A DNA stretch of 64,000 bases, from assembly GCF_900104145.1 (NCBI RefSeq), contig NZ_FNLB01000007.1:62001-126000 (forward strand), in the 5' to 3' direction. Origin of the DNA: Pseudovibrio sp. Tun.PSC04-5.I4. GTDB lineage: Bacteria > Pseudomonadota > Alphaproteobacteria > Rhizobiales > Stappiaceae. Position 1 is the stretch's first letter, and every line of letters starts with the position of its first letter. Positions 43,246 through 53,015 of the stretch are shown in pieces. The position numbers were made by a program, and so were the translations under genes. The notes beneath the pieces are model-generated. The model had not been told where the DNA came from. It worked only from the letters and a program-made list of their open reading frames with translations, and made no database searches.

Positions 43246-44232
43246 CTATATCTTTGAAGAGGGCGTTTTGTCTGCACCGGGTGGTATTGGTTTACCTTTG
43301 ACACGAGTGGCAGCTGGTCTTGCGACAGTCTTGCTGCGAACTGTCTTCTTTTTGGCAGATGGTTTGACTTCAGCTGTTTCCGCCGAAGCTTTTTTTATTT
43401 CGTTTCTTTTAGCCCCTGGCTTCCGAGCTCGTGCGCGCTTTTCCTTTTCAGGAGTAGGAGACGTTGGACGTTCGGGGATTTCTGCAATTGCAAGGCCCGT
43501 ATCCTCGTCTCCTTCCATGTCCAGTCCGAACAGAGCAGACATATCGTCGGTATTGAGAATCTTTGCCGCGTCCACATGCTGGTTTGAAAACGGGACCTTA
43601 CCGCCAAAGCGCACAACCAGATCATTCTGGTCGACCGCACGCAGCTCAAATAGAAGTTCTGGGTTGTGATCGAGTCTTGCACCCACGCCGTACATTGCAG
43701 CCGCCACATGTTTGCACATATAAGCCCAATCGGGACAACTACAGGTAAACTGGATTTGAGATGGTTTGGGAAATAACCCCTCATCCTGACGACAAATCCG
43801 CTCCATCACCGCATCAGAAAATTTCCCTTGCAGCAACTCTACGAGTGAATCTATGCCGCCTATGCAGTCTTCGCAAATTTGCTGCCATTGTTCCGGTTCT
43901 AACGCCTTAATGTTGATAGTAACGTCGTAGATCGACGATCCGCTGACCATCGCCTTGACTTTCAAAGGAGATATTTGCAGGTCGATAACAGCACTGTGGC
44001 GCACGCAGGAACGGCCCCGAGGCAATCGCGTCTCGTAATCAAGGTATCGTTCCAAATTATCACACCAGGCTTTGCCCCAGAAAGTATTGGCGATTTTGCG
44101 CCCTTCCACGGTGACGGGTGCTATTTTTCGCCCCTTCTTGCGTAGCTTCTTTATTTCGCGTTCGGCGATTTTGCGCCGCTCTGCAACCGAGATATAAGGG
44201 GCTCCCCATACGCCAAAGGATCCGTAGGACAT
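43246..44232 (-). CDS. SWIM zinc-finger protein
   Basis: 328 residues starting MSYGSFGVWGAPYISVAER; an upstream GTG at 44241 would overlap the SNF2 stop further. The SWIM motif FTCSCPDWAYMCKHVAAAMY (CxC...CxH) lies near residue 165. The C-terminal 100 residues are Lys/Pro/Ala-rich and probably disordered. SWIM domains bind DNA or protein and often accompany SNF2 helicases. The start overlaps the SNF2 gene's end, so the two form a translationally coupled pair. Confidence 0.88.
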   Translation of the reverse strand: MSYGSFGVWGAPYISVAERRKIAEREIKKLRKKGRKIAPVTVEGRKIANTFWGKAWCDNLERYLDYETRLPRGRSCVRHSAVIDLQISPLKVKAMVSGSSIYDVTINIKALEPEQWQQICEDCIGGIDSLVELLQGKFSDAVMERICRQDEGLFPKPSQIQFTCSCPDWAYMCKHVAAAMYGVGARLDHNPELLFELRAVDQNDLVVRFGGKVPFSNQHVDAAKILNTDDMSALFGLDMEGDEDTGLAIAEIPERPTSPTPEKEKRARARKPGAKRNEIKKASAETAEVKPSAKKKTVRSKTVARPAATRVKGKPIPPGADKTPSSKI

Positions 44233-44234
44233 CG

Positions 44235-46958
44235 CTAGCACGCCTCCATGGCTGTTTTTAGATCAAGAGCGACCATACGCAGTAAGTCTTCATTTCTTAT
44301 TTCGGTAAGATTGATCTCCTTACCACCGCACAACACATCATCGGACAGCTCTTTTTTTGCCTCGATTAGGGTGTCAATTTTTTCTTCAATCGTTCCCTGA
44401 CAAACGAATTTGTGAACCAGCACGTTTTTCTTCTGGCCTATCCTGAAAGCGCGGTCCGTGGCCTGATTTTCCACTGACGGGTTCCACCAGCGATCAACAT
44501 GAACCACATGCGATGCTGCAGTGAGCGTTAGCCCCGCGCCGCCTGCTTTCAGGGAAAGGACCATAAAGGGCACCATTTCGTTTTCCTGAAAAGTCTGCAC
44601 CAGACCTTTGCGGCTTTTTACCGACGTGCCACCATGGAGAACCAGTCCAGGGCGACCGAAAATCTCGCCAAGAAACGCTGCAAGTGGCTCCGTCATCTCG
44701 CGGAACTGTGTGAAGACCAGCATTTTTTCCTGACGCGCGGCGACAACCTGGGTAATTTCTCGAAGGCGCGCCCACTTGCCGCTGTCGCCTTCACTCCACT
44801 CACTATCCTTCAGCCACTGCGAGGGGTGATTGCAGATCTGTTTCAGCCGCATCAGTGTTGCCAGCACAATACCTTTGCGTTGGATGCCGTCGGCTTCCTT
44901 TAGTGCTGCTGTAAGCTCGGTAACTGTCTGGCCATAAAGCGCAGCCTGCTTGTGGCTCAGCGTGCAAAGTGCCTTAATTTCGGTTTTTTCGGGAAGGTCG
45001 GTGATTACTTTTTTGTCGGTCTTCATTCTACGCAATATGTAGGGCCGCACAAGGTCGCGCAAGGGGCCGTAGGGATTATGCTCGCGCTCGGTCAGCTTCT
45101 TGATGTAACGGCTAAATTCTGTGATGTTTCCCAGCAGCCCCGGATTGATGAAATCAAAAATTGACCACAGATCGCTGAGATTATTCTCCACCGGTGTTCC
45201 GGTTAGAGCAATGCGAGCCTCGCTAATTAACGCCTTCGCCATCACCGTTTGTTTGGCTTTGGGGTTTTTGATAGCCTGTGCCTCGTCCAGCACTAAATAC
45301 CGCCATGGCATTTGGCTTAAGACCGGCATACGTAGCAACGAGCCGTAGCTTGTGATCACCAGGTCTTGAGCGGACAATTCGTCTGGTCCCATCCGTTTCA
45401 GCTCGCTCGACATCATGGCAGAAGAATGCATGATCTTGATACGTAAATCCGGAGAAAAGAGTCTACTCTCTGCTGCCCAGTTAGCCAGTAGCGAAGCGGG
45501 AGCCACCAACAAGCTCGGCTTATGCCCGCTCCCCTTTTGCCGCTGCTTTTCTTTTTGGATCAGTAACAGGGACAGAACCTGAATGGTTTTTCCCAATCCC
45601 ATGTCGTCGGCAAGGCAGGCACCAAGACCTAGACCAGACAACAGATGGAGCCACTCGACGCCCACTTTTTGATAGGGGCGTAGCTTCCCTTTCAAGGCGG
45701 GACCGGGCTCGACACTGGCACCATCAACATTGCGCAGCGAGGACAGCGTGTCGGCTAACCATGTGCCGGCTGTTATGTTTGCCCATTCCTGCGTTACGGC
45801 TCTGGCTTGGTCATCATCATTGATCGCAGCGCTGGATAACAGGCGCATGGCCTCTGAAAATGTAAGTCCGTCGCTATCGGCCAGATCCTGCACCTTTGTA
45901 AATTGGCGCATGGTGCTCTCAAGACGCTGGCGATCAATCTCCACCCACTCACCGCGCAGCAACACAAGTGCTTCGGTACCAGCCAGCAAAGAGGCAATTT
46001 CATCTTCGCTAAGTGCTTCGTCCCCCAGCACCACACTCATCTGGAAGTCAAGCAGTGCCTCCAGACCGGCCCCGACTGCAGGTGCGCCGCCAACCGTGGC
46101 GGTTACCTGAGGCCGCTTGGGACGGCCCGCTGACCAATTGGCAGGCATACGCAATATCACCCCGGCATCCTCTAGTAGAGGGGCACTGTTCAGGAACCGG
46201 GAGGCTTGCGAGGCGCTCCAGCGTAAGGGGTGAAAGACTTCCCCGCTCTCAACAACTGTTTTAAGCCAACTGCACCCCAGTGCAGCACGCTGCACTGGCA
46301 CAAGCAAGGACAACAATTTATCTCGATTGGCAGCACCAGCGTATTCGCTCAGTGCGCGCCCCAAAGGCATGTGCTGCAATTTGGCTTGAGTAGACAGCCG
46401 CGTGGTATATGTGGCCATGAAAGCGAATGGATGGTCGGGGTCTTTGCGGTTCACTGCCAGATTGAAGTGGACACGGCCAATCAGGTTCCAAGATGGGTTC
46501 ATTCCCTGCATAAAAGACTGTAAGTCGCCGTCACAACCCTCAAGAGAGCTGACAAGTGCCGCGCCTAGATCGTCCCAAAGCCTGAGGAGAACGTCTGCGC
46601 TCAGGTATTCAGCGCCCGTCATCATTGGTGCGCTCAACAACAGCGTTGCAAGTTCGCCCTCGTTTAGGGCGGGGACCGTCGCCAGAATTCGCGATGAGGA
46701 AGCCTGTACAGCCCCGCTCGAAGCATGAAGACACACGGCTTCTACGAAGCGGATAGAGAAATCGCGCCACCACATAAATGTGGGCGGTAGGGGTTGGCCG
46801 ACCTCCCCTGCCCCCAATTGCAATAGACCATGCCCAGTATCTTGTTCAAAGGCGCCCGCTAGTCTTGCCGCGACTTTATCATTGAGGACAGGCGCCTTTT
46901 CAGCGCTCTCAAGCAGTAGATGGCCAAGGGGTGTAAGGTACAACTGGATACAGGTCAT
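44235..46958 (-). CDS. SNF2-family DNA helicase/translocase
   Basis: 907 residues. An N-terminal region of about 420 residues is not recognised. The SNF2 motor follows: motif I CLADDMGLGKTIQVLSLLL, motif II YLVLDEAQAIKNPKAK, motif III IALTGTPVENNLSDLWSIF, helicase-C KMLVFTQFREM and the final VHVDRWWNPSVENQATDRAF box. With the adjoining SWIM gene it makes a bacterial SWIM/SNF2 module. These modules may remodel DNA-bound proteins or take part in defence, but no role is established here. Confidence 0.92.
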   Translation of the reverse strand: MTCIQLYLTPLGHLLLESAEKAPVLNDKVAARLAGAFEQDTGHGLLQLGAGEVGQPLPPTFMWWRDFSIRFVEAVCLHASSGAVQASSSRILATVPALNEGELATLLLSAPMMTGAEYLSADVLLRLWDDLGAALVSSLEGCDGDLQSFMQGMNPSWNLIGRVHFNLAVNRKDPDHPFAFMATYTTRLSTQAKLQHMPLGRALSEYAGAANRDKLLSLLVPVQRAALGCSWLKTVVESGEVFHPLRWSASQASRFLNSAPLLEDAGVILRMPANWSAGRPKRPQVTATVGGAPAVGAGLEALLDFQMSVVLGDEALSEDEIASLLAGTEALVLLRGEWVEIDRQRLESTMRQFTKVQDLADSDGLTFSEAMRLLSSAAINDDDQARAVTQEWANITAGTWLADTLSSLRNVDGASVEPGPALKGKLRPYQKVGVEWLHLLSGLGLGACLADDMGLGKTIQVLSLLLIQKEKQRQKGSGHKPSLLVAPASLLANWAAESRLFSPDLRIKIMHSSAMMSSELKRMGPDELSAQDLVITSYGSLLRMPVLSQMPWRYLVLDEAQAIKNPKAKQTVMAKALISEARIALTGTPVENNLSDLWSIFDFINPGLLGNITEFSRYIKKLTEREHNPYGPLRDLVRPYILRRMKTDKKVITDLPEKTEIKALCTLSHKQAALYGQTVTELTAALKEADGIQRKGIVLATLMRLKQICNHPSQWLKDSEWSEGDSGKWARLREITQVVAARQEKMLVFTQFREMTEPLAAFLGEIFGRPGLVLHGGTSVKSRKGLVQTFQENEMVPFMVLSLKAGGAGLTLTAASHVVHVDRWWNPSVENQATDRAFRIGQKKNVLVHKFVCQGTIEEKIDTLIEAKKELSDDVLCGGKEINLTEIRNEDLLRMVALDLKTAMEAC

Positions 46959-47014
46959 GGTGACAGAACAATCTTTGACAATAGAAAAACCGTAATAGCT
47001 GTTCTTTAACGGCA

Positions 47015-47072
47015 GCGCCTCCTATTATGCCCGCAACAGACACAAAAGTGTTCACGTGGTTCGAACCATGCC
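47015..47072. repeat. Dispersed repeat, copy 1
   Basis: It reads gcctcctattatgcccgc, then agacacaaaagtgttcac, then gtggttcgaaccatgcc. Copy 2 is at 52150-52203 in the same orientation, and a partial inverted copy is at 50725-50772. This copy is 57-114 bp upstream of the SNF2 start, nearly the same distance as copy 2 from the autotransporter start. The remaining DNA to 47314 holds no supported gene. Confidence 0.75.
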
Positions 47073-47314
47073 GCATATTCTAGGAGAACGAGCTCTACCG
47101 ACTGTGTCAAAGGCACTTTCGGCGATGACAATATTCATTATGAGAACTGTTGCAGCAACAGCACACCCCAACGCCAACCCAGCACAATAAATTCATATCC
47201 AGTGCAATGCTCACAAACAGCGCCAGTATCGCAAAGCGATTTAGTGCATTGTCCCCTACCGGACTCGACCCCTTTTATGTGTTCTCCTTCAACACGGCTT
47301 TGGCAATGCCGATC

Positions 47315-48004
47315 TCAGTGATTTTCGGCGCTTAGTGAGCCAAATCGTCCTTCTGCCCATTTCGAAAACCACAGCACCGGGTAACAGTAGATGAAGTAGA
47401 AAACCGCAATCAGGCCATAGATGAACATAATATCACCAGGCATGCGCATGATCGCGACTTCCCCCTGCCGTGTTAGTTCGGCGATACCAATCACCGAGAA
47501 GACAGCGGTGCTTTTGATGACGATAACATAGACACTGGCCATAGGCGGGATTGTCAATTTCAACGCCTGCGGGATGACGACATTGCGGTAGGTCTGTCCC
47601 AAGGTCATGCCAACCGAGCGGGCCGCTTCGCTTTGACCTCGGGGCACCACAAAGATGGCCGACGCAACGATTTCCGTCACGTAGCTGGAGGTGTAAAGCG
47701 ACAGAGACACAATCGCGGCGGTATATCCGTCAAAGGACAGCCACGCAATTCCAAGTGATGGCAACACGAAGAAGATAATATAAAGCTGGACCAAATAAGG
47801 TGAGCCGCGCAGAATATGCAAGTATCCGTTAATCAATTTGTTGAGGAAAAAATACCCCAACGTCTTGGTCACACCAAGGCAGAAGCCGATCAGAGACCCC
47901 ACGATTATGGAGATCATCGAGATCTGGAATGTCATCCATAGCCCTTTCAACAAGAACGGAAAAAGGCTTTGGAGGATGGAAAGTTTATCAGCAATCATGT
48001 CCAT
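47315..48004 (-). CDS. Polar amino-acid ABC transporter permease
   Basis: 229 residues. A His/Glu/Gln-type permease with several membrane helices (LWMTFQISMISIIVGSLIGF, LIAVFYFIYCYPVLWF). The EAA-like cytoplasmic loop is EAARSVGMTLGQTYRNVVIPQ, which docks the ATPase. It lies 11 bp after the second permease gene and pairs with it as a heterodimer. Confidence 0.92.
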   Translation of the reverse strand: MDMIADKLSILQSLFPFLLKGLWMTFQISMISIIVGSLIGFCLGVTKTLGYFFLNKLINGYLHILRGSPYLVQLYIIFFVLPSLGIAWLSFDGYTAAIVSLSLYTSSYVTEIVASAIFVVPRGQSEAARSVGMTLGQTYRNVVIPQALKLTIPPMASVYVIVIKSTAVFSVIGIAELTRQGEVAIMRMPGDIMFIYGLIAVFYFIYCYPVLWFSKWAEGRFGSLSAENH

Positions 48005-48015
48005 GTCGTTGCTCC

Positions 48016-48708
48016 CTAGTTCTCTTTCCAGGCTTTTCCACCCAGCTTATTTTGCAGGATACCAGACAGAACTAGCATCATCGCGTAGATCCCCAGATAG
48101 CAAATTGCTGTCGTGACATAGCTTTCGGTGGCAATCACAGTTTCCGAGAACATCTGCAGGCCTGCGCCCATCAGTTCAAAAACGGCGATGATTGATAGCA
48201 GTGAAGTATCCTTGATCAGCACCGCCGTCTGGCCCAACAGGGGGGGCATTACATTGGTTAGCGCCTGTGGCAATGTGACGTTGACCAAAGTCTGGCGCGA
48301 GGACATTCCGACCGACAGGGCAGCCTCGACTTGACCGCGATTAACCGATTCAATTCCAGCGCGGATGATTTCGCCCATATAGGGCGAGGTATGGATGGTC
48401 AGAGCAATGATGCCGGTCTGGGTTTCGTCAAAGAGATTGCCAAAAGGCAACAGCATCGGAAGGCCATAATAGATCAGGTAAATCTGGATCAGCAGTGGAG
48501 TTGCGCGGATGAACTGAATGTACCCTGCAATGGTCCGCCAAATCAGTGGATTCTTCGACATCCGGCCTAGGGCAATAAATGTTCCGAAGATCAGAGACAG
48601 GACAAGGCACAAGGCAGCTATCCAAAGCGTCTGCACAATGCCCGTGGCGAACACGTCAGCATATTGTCCAACAATCCTGATGTTAAAGTAAAATTGCAGC
48701 CATTCCAT
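48016..48708 (-). CDS. Polar amino-acid ABC transporter permease
   Basis: 230 residues. The membrane helices include TGIVQTLWIAALCLVLSLIF, and the EAA loop is VEAALSVGMSSRQTLVNVTL followed by PQALTNVMPPLLGQ. Family features are ATPLLIQIYLIYYGLP and SVNRGQVEAAL. It lies downstream of the binding-protein gene in the operon ATPase, binding protein, permease, permease. Confidence 0.92.
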   Translation of the reverse strand: MEWLQFYFNIRIVGQYADVFATGIVQTLWIAALCLVLSLIFGTFIALGRMSKNPLIWRTIAGYIQFIRATPLLIQIYLIYYGLPMLLPFGNLFDETQTGIIALTIHTSPYMGEIIRAGIESVNRGQVEAALSVGMSSRQTLVNVTLPQALTNVMPPLLGQTAVLIKDTSLLSIIAVFELMGAGLQMFSETVIATESYVTTAICYLGIYAMMLVLSGILQNKLGGKAWKEN

Positions 48709-48792
48709 GTGAAATCCGCTTATAAGGTCGGAAGAGGACCTTTTATGGTGAGCCGGGGCAATACATTAATTGCCCCGGACGAAAAGTCGTGG

Positions 48793-49590
48793 CTATTTGT
48801 GATCTGCTTCCCACGCGATGGAATTCCACCAGTAATCTAGGCGATCCTCAAGACGACCATCGGCTTCAATCAGGCGCACATAATTATCTAGAGCGCTCAG
48901 TAGGTGCAACGAATCCGGGCGGGTGGCAAACCCAAGCGGTTCACGGGCTAGCTTGCCGTCCAGAACCTTGAGGCCTCCGATCGAGCTAATGAAGCCCGCG
49001 ATGGTGGCCGTGTCCGACAAACCAGCGTTGGCCCGGCCCGATGCAACGGCTTGAACCGTCTGTGCAGTTCCGCCTGCAAATTCTTTCAGCTGAGCTTTGG
49101 GAAGAACCTTGCGTGCAGTTTCGGCCCAAGACGATGCCTGCGTAGTTGCAACCGATACATCAGATGTGTTGAGCTCCTCCCAGGAAGAATATGGAGAATC
49201 CATGGGTGTAAACGCGACGGTTTCAGAATAGAAGACCGGATTAGTGAACACGATCTGCATGTGGCGTTTTGCCGTCGGGGTCATGTCAGCGGCGATGAAA
49301 TCAGCTTTACCCGACAGCAGCGCTGGGATTAGACCTTTCCAATCGAAGTCCTTGATGACCAGTTCGACTGCCATGTCGTCTGCCATCATTTGCGCAATCT
49401 CTATCGCCAGTCCGGCACGGTCACCGTTTTTGTTGACAAAACTGATCGGCGGTCCTTGGGTCTGAACGGCAATAGTCATCTGACCGGTGCGGACGATCTT
49501 TTCCATTGTGGATTCTGCCCAGGACGCAGTTGACGCCAGTGCAATAACCGCACTACCGACGGCACCTGCTATGAATGATTTTAGTTTCAT
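48793..49590 (-). CDS. Periplasmic amino-acid-binding protein (SBP family 3)
   Basis: 265 residues with a signal peptide ending VIALASTASWA. Family 3 motifs include FVNKNGDRAGLAIEIAQMMA, LVIKDFDWKGLIPALLSGKA and DFIAADMTPTAKRHMQIVFT. Substrate specificity cannot be read from sequence; a polar amino acid is expected. Confidence 0.92.
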   Translation of the reverse strand: MKLKSFIAGAVGSAVIALASTASWAESTMEKIVRTGQMTIAVQTQGPPISFVNKNGDRAGLAIEIAQMMADDMAVELVIKDFDWKGLIPALLSGKADFIAADMTPTAKRHMQIVFTNPVFYSETVAFTPMDSPYSSWEELNTSDVSVATTQASSWAETARKVLPKAQLKEFAGGTAQTVQAVASGRANAGLSDTATIAGFISSIGGLKVLDGKLAREPLGFATRPDSLHLLSALDNYVRLIEADGRLEDRLDYWWNSIAWEADHK

Positions 49591-49620
49591 TACAATTTTC
49601 CTTCATATTGGTTGATTGTA

Positions 49621-50361
49621 TTAGAGAATCTGCCTCAAAAATTCCTGAGCCCGATCCGATTGCGGATTGTCGAAGAAGTTGTCAGGTGTATTTTCTTCAA
49701 TCACCGCACCTGCATCCATGAAGATCACTCGATCCGCTGCTTCACGCGCAAAACCCATTTCATGGGTCACGACGATCATGGTCATTCCCTCAGCGGCAAG
49801 TTCGCGCATAAGTCCAAGAATGCCGCCCACGGTTTCCGGATCCAATGCCGAAGTCGCCTCATCAAACAGCATTACCTTTGGTTTCATCGCTAGTGAGCGC
49901 GCGATCGCCACCCGTTGCTGTTGACCCCCAGATAACATTGACGGATAGTTGTTTGCATGGTCTAGAATGCCAACCTTCCGCAACAGATCATGGGCGATCT
50001 CTTCAGCCTCTTTACGGTCACGTTTCAACACAATCCGTTGGGGCATCGCGATATTTTCGAGCGCAGTCTTGTGCTGAAATAAGTTAAAATGCTGAAACAC
50101 CATGCCCACCTCGGTGCGCAACTTGTTAATGTCGGTCTTTTTGTCAGTAACAATCTGCCCATCAATGGTGATAGTCCCGCTGTCGACCCCTTGAAGCCCA
50201 TTCAATGATCGCAACAAAGTGGACTTCCCCGAACCCGAAGGCCCGATGATCACCACAACTTCACCCCGGTCGATATGGTTAGTCACATTATCCAGTGCAC
50301 GCACTGGTTCAGAACGATTTTTAAGGTGGTATGCCTTGCATACCTTTTCGATGACAATCAT
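49621..50361 (-). CDS. Polar amino-acid ABC transporter ATP-binding protein
   Basis: 246 residues starting MIVIEKVCKAYHLKNRSEPV; upstream codons of the longer frame are not conserved in this family. Walker A VIIGPSGSGKSTLLRSLNGL, signature MLSGGQQQRVAIARSLAM, Walker B VMLFDEATSALDPETV and the switch His (VVTHEMGFA) are all present. It is the first gene of the transporter operon. Confidence 0.93.
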   Translation of the reverse strand: MIVIEKVCKAYHLKNRSEPVRALDNVTNHIDRGEVVVIIGPSGSGKSTLLRSLNGLQGVDSGTITIDGQIVTDKKTDINKLRTEVGMVFQHFNLFQHKTALENIAMPQRIVLKRDRKEAEEIAHDLLRKVGILDHANNYPSMLSGGQQQRVAIARSLAMKPKVMLFDEATSALDPETVGGILGLMRELAAEGMTMIVVTHEMGFAREAADRVIFMDAGAVIEENTPDNFFDNPQSDRAQEFLRQIL

Positions 50362-50815
50362 AGGCTCACTTATACACCTCGCCTTTCCTGGCCGGACAAG
50401 CGATCGCTGAAGCAAAAATCCCACGGGACCAGCCGTTACGGCATTGTTGTCCGTATCCAGAGTTATTTTGACAGGCCCCGCTAGCATTTCGATCCGCGTG
50501 TATCCTTCACTGGTTTAGCTCAGCAATTGCGATGGGCGCGCTGATATGGAAGCTGCGGGGCGTTGAAGGATCGATGCCCCACCACACCAACGGCATCACA
50601 ATGAGCTAAGGCGGACTACCGAAAGAAAAATGTTCAATTGGCCGAGGATGATTCTGCACATACGTAACAATGCCTAACTAAACAGTGTTTGACCATGTAA
50701 AATTTAAAAGTGTCTATTTATTGAGAGCACCAAAAGTGGGCATGGTTTAAATCGAGTGACCACTTTTGTGGGTCGAGTAGGCCGAGGGGATTTCGCCCTC
50801 TATTGGAGAAGCTCC
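50362..50815. other. Intergenic region with group II intron relic and inverted repeat copy
   Basis: Bases 50725-50772 carry the third, inverted copy of the dispersed repeat. It is directly followed by GTCGAGTAGGCCG-AGGGGATTTC-GCCCTC (50768-50800), which matches the 3' end (domain VI) of group II intron 2 at 40247. The rest of the intron is absent. The transporter promoter probably lies around 50400-50600. No gene is supported. Confidence 0.6.
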
Positions 50816-52087
50816 TCAGAACGGAATGGATAAGTTTAACCGTGCCGCATTGTCGTGAAGATTGCCTGCGGTTCTGTGTTCGAAATGTAAGCCAACTGTA
50901 CCGAAATCATCTAACTTGAGTTCCAGACCGGTTTTCACTTCAAATGCAGTCTCTCCGAGATTGGCTAGTGCCTTCATTGGGTCTACACCGCCCGGTCCAC
51001 CTTCCAACGTGGAATACGCCGCCGTTGCAGTGCCGCTTAGCCTTTGCTGCAAAGAGATGTTTGCAAACAGGTTCAACGTGCCCTGACCAGGGATGATGCC
51101 CTCATAGCCCAGTTCAAAGCCTGGCCTCATCCAAGCATGGCCCTCTGAATTCCGGCGGATCTGTAAGTTTAATGCACCCGCACCGTGTTCCTCCGCACTG
51201 TACCCTGTCATGTAAGCAAGACCTAAATCCATATAGGGACGTGCATAAACACCGCTAGAAACAAAGTCATGGGAAAGGCGAAGGATACCACCTACTACAT
51301 CTGTGCTTCGGCCGGTTTCAGCTGTTCCGTCAAACAACATCACACCAGCGCGCTGGCTCTCCGAGTGAGAGAAGCTATAACTCAAGCCAGCACTGAGTTT
51401 GGTTGCATCGAAGCTGTACTTTGCGGCAATGCCGACCTGACCGGTAACACTGCGAGATTTCCATGCGCCGCCATACCCTTTCGACCAATCTTGAGCCAGT
51501 GATCCAGCAAGACTAATGTTCCAGTTAGCATCAATGGCTTTTTGGGCACCACCAGCATATCGCATGGTATTTGTTCCTGTACCCTTGTACTCGAAGTTGC
51601 CGCCTGTTCTGGACCATTCTCCGCCACCGTAGAACCAGCCACAGGATTCATCCTTAATAACCCTGAAGACATCTCCCCCACTTCCACCGCAAATCATCAA
51701 TGATTGCGTGAAGTAATCAGAGTTGCGTAAAGCAACTGCCTGATTGCGGCTATATAATTCGCCGGAAAGATCGGTCATCTCAACGCGATAGTCGGAGATC
51801 TCTGCAGTATCAACCTGAGATATAATCGTTGGTGCTAATGCTTTTGTACTGCCTACCATCTGGACACGGTTGATATACTCTCCCACTTCCATCTCGTTGG
51901 TATTTGTCCCCTTCACAGCAAAATCTACAGCGTAATGCAGGGCATATTGGTTATCATTGATTTTGCCGCTGTCGAAGTTAATCACAACAGATTTCTGGGT
52001 TACAAGGTCAATACCATTGTCTGTTACGCTAGCATCCCCTTGAAACGCGACTTTGACGAAGTTACCCGGTTTGATGGCATGGTTCAA
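50816..52087 (-). pseudogene. Autotransporter C-terminal fragment (passenger and signal missing)
   Basis: 423 codons. Residues 1-150 are a short passenger remnant. Residues about 160-423 form an autotransporter beta-barrel (WFYGGGEWSRTGGNFEYKG, GQVGIAAKYSFDATKLSAGL, ARPYMDLGLAYMTGYSAEE) and end with LNLSIPF, the C-terminal Phe used for barrel assembly. There is no signal peptide and the start (MNHAIKPGNF) is internal-looking. The gene is probably a 5'-truncated relic, with copy 2 of the dispersed repeat at the break side. Confidence 0.75.
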
Positions 52088-52149
52088 AAACAGCAGTTTT
52101 TAGTGAACACCGAGCACACACCATTCAGCCATGGGGCGGCATTAAATAT

Positions 52150-52203
52150 GCCTCCTTCTTATCCCGCAAGACACAAAAGTGTTCACTTGGTTTGAACCAT
52201 GCC
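52150..52203. repeat. Dispersed repeat, copy 2
   Basis: It reads gcctccttcttatcccgc, then agacacaaaagtgttcac, then ttggtttgaaccatgcc, like copy 1 at 47015. The two direct copies bracket the ABC transporter and the autotransporter relic. Confidence 0.75.
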
Positions 52204-52268
52204 TAGAAATGGACTAAAATCTCTACGCGTGAGGATGCCATGTAATTGGCATCCTCCTTGCAAAACCA

Positions 52269-53015
52269 TTAGACGACAAAGTTAATGCTGTACTCACCAT
52301 AAAAGGTGCTCTCATCCTTCCATTGTTGTTGGGCATTGGCATAGGACGGCATATCTTCCAAGCGTGAGTGCATATCTTTATTATAGGCTTCAAAGAGCTC
52401 TTCATAGGCGACTAACAAAAGATTGACAGTAGGGTTATCAGATTTCAAGTCGTCATCTATTCGACCTGTTTGCATCTTGTAACTTGTCATCGCTGTGGCT
52501 CGCGCCTTCGCCCACTCAAAGGACGCTTTTTCTTCTGGGCTAGCTTCGTTATCTAGGAAATTGATAGCATCTCGATATGATTGGGCATGAGGTTTCAAGC
52601 TTGGAGCTTCTCCGTACATCGCTTTTCGCACCTGATCGTCCATCGCGGAATCAGCTGCACTCATTTCCTCTGTGGTGAACTGTCCACCTTCATTGCTAAC
52701 TATTGCAAAGAGAGTTCTGCGGTCAAAATCAAGAGCATCAAACGTTTCTCGTCTGAATGTACCCGTGATGTTGCGGTATTGACTGGAAGTGACACCAGTT
52801 TCTTTATAGCGGGCATCCAAAGCAGAGCGAGCATCGGATGCTACTTCTGAAATCGCTTTTGACTTTGGAATATCAGTTGCTTTTTTTGTAGGGGAGGCAA
52901 CCTCAGGTGCTGGTTTGGTCTTTTCTGCTTGTGTACTGGTAGCCTCTTTTGGTGATTTATTCATGGTTTTTGAAAAACTATAAACGCTACTAAATGAGCT
53001 TGAAATGACGGACAT
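52269..53015 (-). CDS. Hypothetical protein, possibly secreted without a signal peptide
   Basis: 248 residues starting MSVISSSFSSVYSFSKTMNK. It has a Ser-rich start, a Lys/Pro/Thr-rich linker (about residues 25-60), then a helical acidic domain (RRETFDALDFDRRTLFAIVS, DDQVRKAMYGEAPSL, ending STFYGEYSINFVV). No family is recognised. The disordered Ser/Thr N-terminus resembles exported effectors, which is speculation. The 5' region is strongly AT-rich. Confidence 0.65.
   Translation of the reverse strand: MSVISSSFSSVYSFSKTMNKSPKEATSTQAEKTKPAPEVASPTKKATDIPKSKAISEVASDARSALDARYKETGVTSSQYRNITGTFRRETFDALDFDRRTLFAIVSNEGGQFTTEEMSAADSAMDDQVRKAMYGEAPSLKPHAQSYRDAINFLDNEASPEEKASFEWAKARATAMTSYKMQTGRIDDDLKSDNPTVNLLLVAYEELFEAYNKDMHSRLEDMPSYANAQQQWKDESTFYGEYSINFVV

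Noticed and set aside
44494..44775. 93-codon minus-strand frame inside the SNF2 gene
   Set aside because: Overlaps the helicase-C domain of an intact SNF2 gene in another frame.
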